DNA from: an uncultured Mycoplasmataceae bacterium
Lineage (GTDB): Bacteria > Bacillota_I > Bacilli_A > Mycoplasmatales > Mycoplasmoidaceae
NCBI GenBank assembly: GCA_949290035.1
Contig: CASEQO010000046.1
Coordinates: 1 to 17,016 of the forward strand
Reading direction: 5' to 3'
Length of the DNA stretch: 17,016 nucleotides
Shown here: piece by piece, positions 7,730-15,602 of the stretch
Numbering within the stretch: the first letter of the stretch is position 1
Layout of the letters: each line of letters starts with the position of its first letter
Program-made: the position numbers and the translations under genes
Notes under the pieces: model-generated
The model's input: only the letters and a program-made list of their open reading frames with translations
Told to the model about the DNA's origin: nothing
Database searches by the model: none

Positions 7730-9397
7730 ATGACTACATTAAATATTGTTTCAATAATCATGTTTGTTTTATTATTTTTAAGCATATCTTATATCTTTTT
7801 TGTTGTCTCTTTTATAAAGAAAAATAATAATAAATTAGAAAAAATTCAATTAAAAATTAATGAATTAATGTCTTTTGACTTTGATATATACTCTGAAAAA
7901 TTTTATTCAATTATAAATGATGATGAAAAATATAATGTTCCTTCTGAAATATTATCAGAGTTTAAAGAATTATTTATAGAGAAATTAAGATTTTTAAAAG
8001 GTGAATGTGAAACAATATATAAAATAAATAAAAAATTTGAAATATTTAAATGTCAGAAAGAAATAAAGGAATTAAAAAATAAAATCGATCAATTAGAAAA
8101 AAATTTTAAAAATTATTTAATAAATACTGAAGTGTTTATAGAAAACAATGTTTTAAAAATTAAAATAATCATAAAATTAATTGGATATATAAATAGCTTA
8201 AGAAAATTTTATGAGAAATATTTAGTTGATAAATATTCATCATATGAAATATTTTCAATATTTGAAAATATAAAATCAAATATGGAATACATTGCAAGCA
8301 AATATAAAGATCTAAATGATCCAAGAGATATGGCTTTATATTTTGATGAAGTTTTTAATAATATAAATTTAATATGTAGAATCTTATCTGAATTATATGT
8401 TTATAATGAAATAGAGAAAAGTATTAATTTCAACATAAAAGAAATAACTACGACTATATATTCAGGTAATATAAAACTAAGTTCAATAGATTCAACATTT
8501 ATAGAAAGAAAAATATTTGAATTAAATAAATTACATCAAGAGATGAAATCTGATTTAAGTTCAGTTAAACTATCTAGAATAAAAAAAATAATAATAGAAG
8601 CCTATAACAATATAGAACTTATAAAAGAAAAAATTCAATATTCTATTAAACATGATTTTTATATAAATGATAAGATAAAACCAATTTTAAAATACATAAA
8701 TATAAATTTTAAAACATATTTACAAATACTTTTAGATATTCAAAATTGTTTTAATAATTTATCAGATATAAACATAAATAAAGATATAGAAAAAATTCAA
8801 AAAATATTTTTATCATTTAAAAAATATATTAAATTATTTAGTTCGATTAATTCAGAATACTTAACATCTAATCAGAAAGAAGAAATATGTAACGAATTTA
8901 ATTTAGCAATATTAAATTTATCTAATTTATTTGAGTCAATTATTTTTGATACTAAATATTATCATTCTAATTTTTCTAAATTAATTAAAGAAATATCTAT
9001 GTGTAAGAAAACTATTGCATTACTATATCATTCTATTTTGTCAGTTAATAAAGATGAAAGTAAAGATGAATTTATATTTAGAATTTCTATTTTAAATGAT
9101 ATTGAAGCAAAATTATATAGTAATTTCATAAATAACAAAACAAATGAAATTCAAAATAGTTTAATAGAAATTAAATCTTGAATCATTACAATTCATTTAA
9201 AATATGTAAAAGATTTCTTCTATAAAAAGGCATCTGAAAATATTTTAAAATATTCATACAAATATATTTGTGATGAAAAATTTTTGGATAAAATAAATGA
9301 ATGTGAATCACTATATAAAAAAGAAGAATATAGAAAAGTTGTTCTTTTATTAGAACAAGAAATAAAAACATATAAAAGAAAATACGATAAAGGATAA
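7730..9397 (+). CDS. ezrA: EzrA-like membrane-anchored coiled-coil protein
   Basis: 555 residues, matching the usual length of EzrA (about 560-570), the Firmicutes regulator of FtsZ ring assembly. The layout also matches: a single N-terminal membrane helix (about residues 5-27), then an entirely helical, charged, Lys/Glu/Ile/Asn-rich cytosolic part with coiled-coil character that would form spectrin-like bundles. Sequence conservation is low and I see no diagnostic motif, so the name rests on length and topology. A TGA at 9179-9181 is Trp; without it the protein would seem to end at residue 483. ATG 7730 follows AGGAA at five bases spacing. yebC begins three bases after the stop, so it opens the ezrA-yebC-nfo-11001 operon. 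Presence of an FtsZ-family gene in the same window is consistent with a division role. Alternative: a generic coiled-coil membrane protein. Confidence 0.65.
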
Positions 9398-9400
9398 AAT

Positions 9401-10117
9401 ATGCCAAGAAAACATTTAATAGCATCAGGGATAAATAAAAAACAACAACAACAAGCTAAATTATGAATGAAGCTAGCAAAAGAAATAAAAGCTGCAGCAA
9501 AAGTGGGAGGACCTAACCCTGAAACTAATCCTAGATTAAAAGCTGCTATAGATAAAGCGTTAGAAAATAATTTATCTAGAGAAAGTATTGAAAGAAATAT
9601 AAATGGTCCAAATAAAGATACAGATCAATTAATTGATATTGAATATGAATGTTATGGACCTAATGGATTAGCTATTATTATAAAAGCATTATCAGATAAT
9701 AATAATAGAGTACTAAGTTCATTAAGAGGGTATTTAAATAAATTGCCTGGAGAAATATCAAAACCGAATAGTGTAAAAATGTTATTTGATTACAAAGGCG
9801 AAATATTAGTAGAAAAAGAAAATTTTACTGAAGATGATATTTTAAATAAAATTATCGAATGTAATATTGAGGATTTAATTGAATTGGAAAATTGTTTTCA
9901 AATAATATGTAACGAAAATGATTTTTATGTTTCAAGAGATAAAATAAAAGATATGAATTTAAAAATCATTGATTCAGGAATTAAATTTATACCTAATTCA
10001 TATGTAGATTTAAATTCTGAACAAGTACAAAAATTAGAAAAATTTATACAATCATGTGATGAAGATGATGATATCCAATGAGTTGTAACTAATTTTGGAG
10101 AAGAAATAAATGGATAA
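9401..10117 (+). CDS. yebC: YebC/PmpR (TACO1) family protein
   Basis: 238 residues, the standard length. The diagnostic N-terminus is present with small changes (MPRKHLIASGINKKQQQQAKLW, then MKLAKEIKAAAKVGG-NPETNPRLKAAIDKA), followed by SRESIERNINGPN, the YECYGPNGLAIII core and the C-terminal domain ending in [12 protein letters not shown]. The family was long annotated as a transcriptional regulator; work on YebC and mitochondrial TACO1 points to a role in translation, easing ribosome stalling at proline-rich stretches. TGA at about 9464 and 10079 is Trp; ignoring the first would wrongly move the start to 9467. ATG 9401 follows AAGGAT (9390-9395). The last eight bases overlap nfo, which implies coupled translation. 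Confidence 0.95.
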
Positions 10118-10991
10118 GCTATTAATTGGATCTCATGTTTCATATAAAGCAAAAAATTATTTAATTGATAGTGTGAATGAATCATTATCATATGGTTCAA
10201 ATTGTTTTATGATTTATACAGGACCACCTCAAAATACATTGAGAAAAGAAATTGATAAAGATAATGTAAAAAAAGCTTTTGAACTAATGGAGAAAAATAA
10301 TATTGATCCAAAAAATGTTATAGTTCATGCTCCATATATTATCAATTTAGCATCTCCAAAAAATGATACATATAACTTAGCTAAATCATTTTTAATTCAA
10401 GAATTAAAAAGAGTAGAGCAATTAGGTTTTAAATATTTAGTATTACATCCAGGTTCTAGACTTGATTTATCTTTAGAAGAAGGTATAAAAAAAATTATTG
10501 ATGGAATAAATTATGTTTTTTCAAAAATTAAAAATAATGTAATTATATGTCTTGAAACAATGGCTGGAAAAGGTAGTGAGATAGGATCTAATTTTCATGA
10601 ATTAAAGCAAATTATTGATGGTGTTAATGATAAAAGTAGAATTGGAGTTTGTTTAGACACATGTCATATATGAGAATCAGGAATAGATATTTCTAATCCT
10701 GAAAAAGTATTAAAAGATTTTGATAAAATTATTGGATTAAATTATTTATATGCGATACACTTAAACGATTCTAAAAATGAATTAGGAGCTAAAAAAGATA
10801 GACATGAAAATATAGGGTATGGAAAAATAGGTTTTGATTCAATTATAAAATGATGCTATTATGACACTATAAAAGATATTCCTAAAATTCTTGAAACTCC
10901 ATATTATGAAGATAAAAATAATAATTATGCCCCTCCTTACAAATTTGAGATAATTTCAATAAAAGAAAAAAAATGATACAATTTTAAATAA
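10110..10991 (+). CDS. nfo: endonuclease IV (AP endonuclease, Nfo)
   Basis: Cuts the DNA backbone 5' to abasic sites in base excision repair, using a three-zinc centre. The 293-residue TIM-barrel protein keeps all metal ligands, equivalent to the E. coli set: His73 (IVHAPY), His113 (VLHPGS), Glu148 ([13 protein letters not shown]), Asp182 and His185 ([10 protein letters not shown]), His216 (YAIHLNDS), Asp229 and His231 (KKDRHENIG), Glu261 (LETPY). It should therefore be active. Several TGA codons (after CHI, in IIKW, near the end) are Trp; a standard-code reading would cut it at residue 187. ATG 10110 overlaps the yebC stop by eight bases, with GGAG at 10097-10100. Third gene of the ezrA-like operon. 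Confidence 0.97.
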
Positions 10992-11000
10992 GGGAATACT

Positions 11001-11555
11001 ATGAAATTTAAGAATAAATTATTAATATTATCTTTATTAGGTGTATTTGTATTTATATCAACTATTTTGATATCTTTACTTTTTTATTTTAATGTTTTTG
11101 ATAATACATCAACAAATGATTTAGTTGTTTCATTATACCAATACACTTCTATTGAAGAAGCTTTTAAAGATAATAATTGATTTGGAATGTATTTAACAAT
11201 TGGTATTGGATCTGCAATACTACTTTTAATTATTTTAATAATAATATTTGCATGCGCTTATAAATCAAAAAGAAAAAAAATAGAAAAAAATAAAACATCA
11301 ACTACAACATTAGAAAAAAATAGTGCATTGGAAAATTCATCATTAAATACAAATTTACCTTCAAATGATGAATCTAATTTCTTTGCAAATTATTCACAAC
11401 AAAATAATCCAGCTCCAGTGCAAAGAAGTGTAGCAACTAAAACAACAACTACATCTACAACAAGACCAATACCTCATTCTGAAAGAACAACAACTACAAC
11501 TACTAAAAAAACTGTAAAAAAATCTACATCAACAACAAGTAGTAATAGAAAATAG
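11001..11555 (+). CDS. two-pass membrane protein with Thr-rich basic cytoplasmic tail
   Basis: 184 residues, no recognised family. A short basic N-terminus (MKFKNK) leads into a hydrophobic helix at about residues 7-34. A polar loop of about 28 residues (NTSTNDLVVSLYQYTSIEEAFKDNN) follows, then a second helix at about 63-86. A long low-complexity tail is rich in Thr, Ser, Asn and Lys (runs such as TTTTTTKKTVKKST). Positive residues after the second helix (KSKRKKIEKNK) put the tail in the cytoplasm. ATG 11001 follows AGGG (10991-10994), nine bases after the nfo stop. TGA near residue 60 is Trp. Last gene of the operon; its stop codon lies inside the terminator stem. Similar Thr-rich tails occur in uncharacterised Mollicute membrane proteins. 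Function unknown. Confidence 0.75.
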
Positions 11556-11577
11556 ATGATTAAAATCATCTATTTTT
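11549..11577. terminator. bidirectional rho-independent terminator
   Basis: AATAGATGATT (11551-11561) is matched by its exact reverse complement at 11564-11574; with a realistic 4-base loop the stem is about 10 bp. A-rich sequence on the left and TTTTT on the right give T tracts on both strands. It overlaps the stop codon of the plus-strand gene and ends just before the stop of the converging ATPase gene, so it can serve both. Confidence 0.85.
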
Positions 11578-11578
11578 A

Positions 11579-12934
11579 TTATTCTAATATTATTCTATTA
11601 TCAATAAAGTTTAAAAACCCTACTGCATACATTGGGATGTAATATATTTTTCTATCGCTATCATAATGAAAATTTTTTGATGAAAATACTATACTAACTT
11701 TTATAGATTCATTATTTAGTAAAAGTTTATTTAGACTTTTAGTTTTGAAGTTATCATCACCAAATTTTATTTCAATTGGAATACTTTGCCCTTTGTTGTT
11801 TTCTATGCAAAAGTCTATTTCGTACATGTTGTTACTGCTATCTCTAAATGAATAATAATTAATGTTTGATACACCTATTTTTTGTACTAATTCAGATAAG
11901 ATATAATTTTCAGCTATAGAACCTCTTATATCTTTATATTCTTCAGAATTAATTAATATATCTTGATTGATATTAAAATTAGCAGATAAGAAACCACAAT
12001 CATTATAATATATTTTAAATTCTGATTCATTAACTTTCATTTTCAAAGGTGGAGATATAGTTTTAACATTATTTATTTTATAAATTATCTTTGTAGCTAA
12101 TAAGCTTTCAATAGCATTTGAGTAATTTAGATATCTAGCTGTTTTATCCATTGAAGATAATTTAAATTTATTATTTTCTTTAGATAAAAATACTGGAATA
12201 TTATCATATAATGTTTGGCATTTTAATTTATCATTATTTGATGATATATATTTAGTTATATCAGTTTTATAGTCATTTATTAATGATCTTTTATTTTCCA
12301 TAGTTTCAAGTAAATTATTATTATTTATATAATTATATAAAACTCTTGGCATTCCACCTATTATCATGAAATCATATAGTAGTGAGTTTAATTTTTCATG
12401 AATAGGTCCATCAATAGGTTTATTAGTAGCTATTGATTCTTTTATATTCTCTATTAAATGATCATATTTAGTTGCATATAAAAATTCATGAAAGTTCATA
12501 GGGAATAATTCTATTCTATTTATTTTTCCTACAGGAAATGATGACTTATCATTAAGCATATTTCCTAGATAGCTACCTAAACAAATTATTTTATATTTTA
12601 AATTATATTCAACAAATAATTTAAGAGATGTTTTTAGATCTTCTACTTCTTGTATCTCATCAAATATTATTAATCAACTTTCATCAATATTTTTTCTAGA
12701 TATTAATCTTATTGTTTGTATAATATCGTTTGGATTTGTTTTATCTTTTAAAAGCTTATAATATTCATCTTTATCTAGAAAGTTAATATAAATATATTTA
12801 TCTTTATAATAGTTTTCAGCTAAATGCATAACAGAATATGTTTTTCCTATTTGTCTTGCTCCAACAACAAATAATGGGGCATTATTGTCACTTTTGGATC
12901 ACTCATATAATTTATCATTAATTAATCTTTTCAA
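11579..12934 (-). CDS. ATP-binding protein, AAA_14 with DUF4143 C-terminal domain
   Basis: 451 residues. The N-terminal AAA_14 ATPase domain has the Walker A form typical of the family (GARQIGKT, residues 25-32) and Walker B WLIIFDEIQ (Asp92, Glu93), followed by a strand ending in GSYLG where relatives have GSS or GSQ. The C-terminal DUF4143 region contains YEIDFCIENNKGQSIPIEIKFG (about residues 371-391), an Asp...Glu-X-Lys pattern like PD-(D/E)XK nuclease folds. Such proteins are widespread, present in many copies in anaerobes and Mollicutes, and their role is not established. Start is probably TTG 12934, with AAGGT (12946-12942) at about seven bases; no ATG occurs before residue 36. TGA codons at W12 and W87 are read as Trp. 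Convergent with the nfo operon, divergent from thiT. Confidence 0.88.
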
Positions 12935-12949
12935 TGTTATTACCTTATA

Positions 12950-12955
12950 ATTATA
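12950..12955 (-). promoter_or_regulatory. putative -10 element of the AAA_14 ATPase gene
   Basis: TATAAT on the minus strand at 12955-12950, directly before the AAGGT ribosome binding site. A second TATAAT lies at 12977-12972. The first would leave a very short leader, so the second may be the active one. Confidence 0.35.
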
Positions 12956-12996
12956 ATACAAATGTATTTAGATTATAGCATTATTAATACTAAAAA

Positions 12997-13114
12997 GTTA
13001 AATATTAACAAAATAGTATTAATAAAATGAAATAAATTAACATTTTAGTACATTTTTTTTGTTAATTTTTAACATTTTAGTAAGAATAAATTGTTAATTT
13101 TTAACATTTTATTA
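12997..13114. repeat. array of four 22-bp elements at exact 32-bp period
   Basis: Copies start at 12997, 13029, 13061 and 13093, each followed by a 10-bp spacer. Each ends in TTAAC then A-N3-TAGTA or a near variant. Three of the four begin with a palindrome, GTTAA-N3-TTAAC. Copies 3 and 4 differ at one base; copies 1 and 2 match copy 3 at 17 and 16 of 22 positions. The period is about three helical turns, so bound proteins would sit on one face of the DNA. The array fills the gap between the divergent ATPase and thiT genes, and its last base touches the thiT ribosome binding site. An operator array is the simplest reading; no known family is recognised. Confidence 0.7.
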
Positions 13115-13123
13115 GGATAATTA

Positions 13124-13708
13124 ATGAAAAATAAAAAAAACATAATTTATGAAATATCATTGATTTCTATATTTTTATCATTATCTATATTATTTAAATT
13201 TATTTCATCGTTTATTAAAATAATTAACAATTATCCTCTAGAATTAGAAATAGCTTTTTTATTGTTAGGGATACTTTTATTAAGAAGTTTAAAATCTAAA
13301 TTATTGTTATTAATATTGTCACCTTTGCTATGAATTTTTATATCTCCACCTTTCATATACAATGGAATACAACTTTTTGTAGAATATTTTTTATCTATTT
13401 ATATCTTTATTCCAATATGTTTTATTAAATTAGATATAAATAAAAAAAAATTAAGTTTATTAGTATTAATCTCATTGTTAATATTTTGTTTTGTGATTAG
13501 AATATTTATTCATATTTTATCTGGAGCAATTTGATGAACAAATGATGATTGAATATTCTCACTATATTTTAATTTACCTATAGTAGGATTAAATTCCTTA
13601 ATAAACATTTTTGTAATTAGTATTTCAATAATTCCGCTGTTAAAAATAAAAAACATTTTCATAATTAAAAATGAAAATTTAAAAATTGAAAAAATAATAT
13701 ATATATAA
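13124..13708 (+). CDS. thiT: ThiT-like ECF transporter substrate-binding (S) component
   Basis: 194 residues with about six membrane helices, the size and form of ECF S components, which bind a vitamin and dock on the shared EcfAA'T energising module. Features of the thiamine-specific ThiT/YuaJ family are visible: GIQLFVEYFLSIY (Glu87, family PIQ-LL-(D/E)Y), and IRIFIHILSGAIWWT (His130, Trp137/138), followed by SLYFNLPIVGLNS near the C-terminus. These correspond to thiamine-contacting residues in lactococcal ThiT. Four TGA codons at residues 70, 137, 138 and 143 are Trp, so a standard-code reading gives only a 69-residue fragment. ATG 13124 follows AGGA (13114-13117). No ECF ATPases are nearby, consistent with a group II transporter. 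No TPP riboswitch is visible; the repeat array directly upstream may regulate it instead. Substrate assignment is likely but not proven. Confidence 0.75.
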
Positions 13709-13716
13709 CATATCTT

Positions 13717-13744
13717 TTGCTTTTCTGATTTATGTTGCTAAAAT
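13717..13744 (+). promoter_or_regulatory. putative promoter of the trigger-factor-related gene
   Basis: TTGCTT (13717-13722) and TAAAAT (13739-13744) are 16 bases apart, with TG at 13736-13737 making an extended -10. The start codon is 22 bases further on. Confidence 0.45.
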
Positions 13745-13766
13745 TAATATGTTGAAAGGATTTAAT

Positions 13767-14375
13767 ATGAAATCTCAAATAGAAAAAAAGAATGATATTG
13801 ATTTTGAAGTAAAACTAAAAGTAACTCAAGATCAAATTAACCCTGAACACATTAGAATAAGAACTATGCAATTAATGAATATTCTTCCTGATACAATGAC
13901 TAAAAAAGAAATTGAGCAAAGAGTTAATTCAATGATTTCAAGAGAACTTGCTCATAATGTAATAATGGATTATTTATCAAAACAATATACATATAAAATT
14001 TCTGAATCTGAATTAAAAGAAATTCAAGAAAGAGTGAAAGTTGATATTATTAATTCGGAAAAAAGAAATAACCCAAATGCTAAAATTGATGAAAAAGTTA
14101 TTGATACAAATGCAAGAACAATAGCATCAAGAATAATAATTAAAACTTTAATATATGAATTAATAGCTAAAGAAAATAATATTGAAGTTTCAGATGAAGA
14201 GCTTAACACTACATTAGAAAACTATAAAAAAGAAACAGGTCAAGCAGTTGATGTTCTTTCTAATGAACAAGCTAAAGAAGAAACTAGAATGATGATAAAA
14301 GAAAATAAAGTAACATCTTTTCTTTTATCAAAATTTAAAAATATAGAATTCCCAAAAGTACCAGGAAATAATTAG
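13767..14375 (+). CDS. trigger factor-related chaperone (C-terminal domain only)
   Basis: 202 residues, highly charged and helical with no signal or membrane segment, so cytosolic. The sequence resembles the C-terminal substrate-binding domain of trigger factor: INPEHIRIRTMQLMNILPDTMTKKEIEQRVNSMISRELAHNVIMDYL..., later NNIEVSDEELNTTLENYKKETG, the last pattern being characteristic of trigger factor and SurA-type chaperones. The N-terminal ribosome-docking domain and the PPIase domain are absent (full trigger factor is about 430 residues). Such short relatives are known in Spiroplasma-group genomes. ATG 13767 is chosen over the upstream in-frame ATG 13749 because AAAGGA (13754-13759) sits at the right distance. 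No TGA codons. It is a single-gene unit, with its own promoter and the terminator at 14390. Confidence 0.7.
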   Translation: MKSQIEKKNDIDFEVKLKVTQDQINPEHIRIRTMQLMNILPDTMTKKEIEQRVNSMISRELAHNVIMDYLSKQYTYKISESELKEIQERVKVDIINSEKRNNPNAKIDEKVIDTNARTIASRIIIKTLIYELIAKENNIEVSDEELNTTLENYKKETGQAVDVLSNEQAKEETRMMIKENKVTSFLLSKFKNIEFPKVPGNN

Positions 14376-14389
14376 AAATTAATATTTTA

Positions 14390-14418
14390 AAAATGAGATT
14401 TCTAAAATCTTATTTTTA
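14390..14418 (+). terminator. rho-independent terminator of the trigger-factor-related gene
   Basis: Arm 14390-14401 (AAAATGAGATTT) pairs with 14405-14416 over 12 bp including one G-T wobble, with a 3-base loop and a T run at the end. It starts 14 bases after the stop codon. Confidence 0.8.
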
Positions 14419-14451
14419 CTTTGATTTATTTTTGAATAATAAGGAAATAAA

Positions 14452-15558
14452 ATGAATTTATCAGAATCAAGATTTTTTAAGCACTTTAAACATATTCCAA
14501 TAGGCGCAACAGGATTAGGTGTAGGTGTAGCAGGATTAGGAAATTTATATCAAGCATTAATAAAAGATAATGGAGTAGATATAAAATATGCTTCAATACC
14601 ACAATACATTTTTACAACATTTACAATAATATTTTTGATATTAATTTTATTAAGAAATTTAGCTCATAAAAATACTTTTAAAAATGAATTAAAACATCCA
14701 TTGTTATCATCTTTTTTACCAACTATGTGTATGTGTGGAATGTTAATTTCTGGATTTATTGCAGGTATAGGAGATATTGTTTATAAAAGTGGTGGAAGTA
14801 AAATAACAAATGATGTTTTAACAGGAATTGGATCTATATTATGATATATAGCTATTATAGCTCATGTATGTGTATTTAGTTTGTTTTTCTATAATATTGT
14901 TTTAAAACATAAAATTAAAAGTGATAGCTTATATGCTTCATGATTTGTACCTCCTGTAGGAATAATAGTTGCTTGTACAGTTGCAGGATCTTTTCATTGT
15001 TCTATAGATTTTATTCCAAATGAAATCTTTCAAGCAGTTTGATATTTTGGGTTTGCTTTTTATGTAGTTATATTACCAATAGTGTCTTATAAATTAATAT
15101 TTCATAGAGCAGAAGATAAAAATACATTACCATCTATTGCAATATATGGTGCTCCAGCAAACTTATCATTAGTAGGATTTATATCAGTATTCACAGATGT
15201 AAATGCTAAGTATTATGATGCATCATTTATAAATGTAATTGTTATTATGTTAACGTTTTTAGGATTATTAACTACTTTAGTTGTTTATGTTTTATTAGTA
15301 AGAATTTTTTCTATAAAATTTAATCCAGCTTTTGCTTCATTAACATTCCCACTAGCAATAGGTGCTACAGGAATGTATAAAAGTAGTTCATATTTGCAAT
15401 CTAAAATAAATAATAATTTATATTTAAATGATTTGTTTTGATCAATAAGAATAATTGCATATATTGAATTAGCAATTGCTTCAATAGTTATAATGTATGT
15501 TTTATCTAGATATCTGTATTTAATTTCAACTAAATTATTTTTTAATAAAAATAATTAA
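14452..15558 (+). CDS. TDT-family (TehA/SLAC1-like) membrane transporter
   Basis: 368 residues with about nine to ten hydrophobic helices. The start HFKHIPIGATGLGVGVAGLGNLYQ matches the first helix of the tellurite-resistance/dicarboxylate transporter (TDT) family, where P-x-G-xx-G-x-G-LA-G is characteristic. Later landmarks are FVPPVGIIVA, YGAPANLSLVGF and NPAFASLTFPLAIGATGM, the last typical of the C-terminal helices. Members move small anions such as malate, sulfite, chloride or nitrate; which one cannot be told here. TGA codons (residue 131 and later) are Trp. ATG 14452 follows AAGGAA (14441-14446) at five bases. It is a separate unit after the terminator at 14390. The next gene begins 44 bases downstream. 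Confidence 0.85.
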
Positions 15559-15602
15559 TTTTTTGTTTTAATATAAACACATATTTTATTTACAGGTTGT
15601 AT

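Noticed and set aside
9186..9425. Minus-strand open frame across the end of the EzrA-like gene
   Set aside because: It is antisense to two supported genes and is open only because the region is AT-rich.
12997..13114. The 32-bp periodic repeats as a CRISPR array or plasmid-type iteron origin
   Set aside because: The spacers are only 10 bp and the repeats are degenerate; no cas or replication initiator gene is near. A regulatory array fits better.
12935..13123. TPP riboswitch upstream of the ThiT-like gene
   Set aside because: None of the conserved THI-element cores (such as CUGAGA) is present in the leader.
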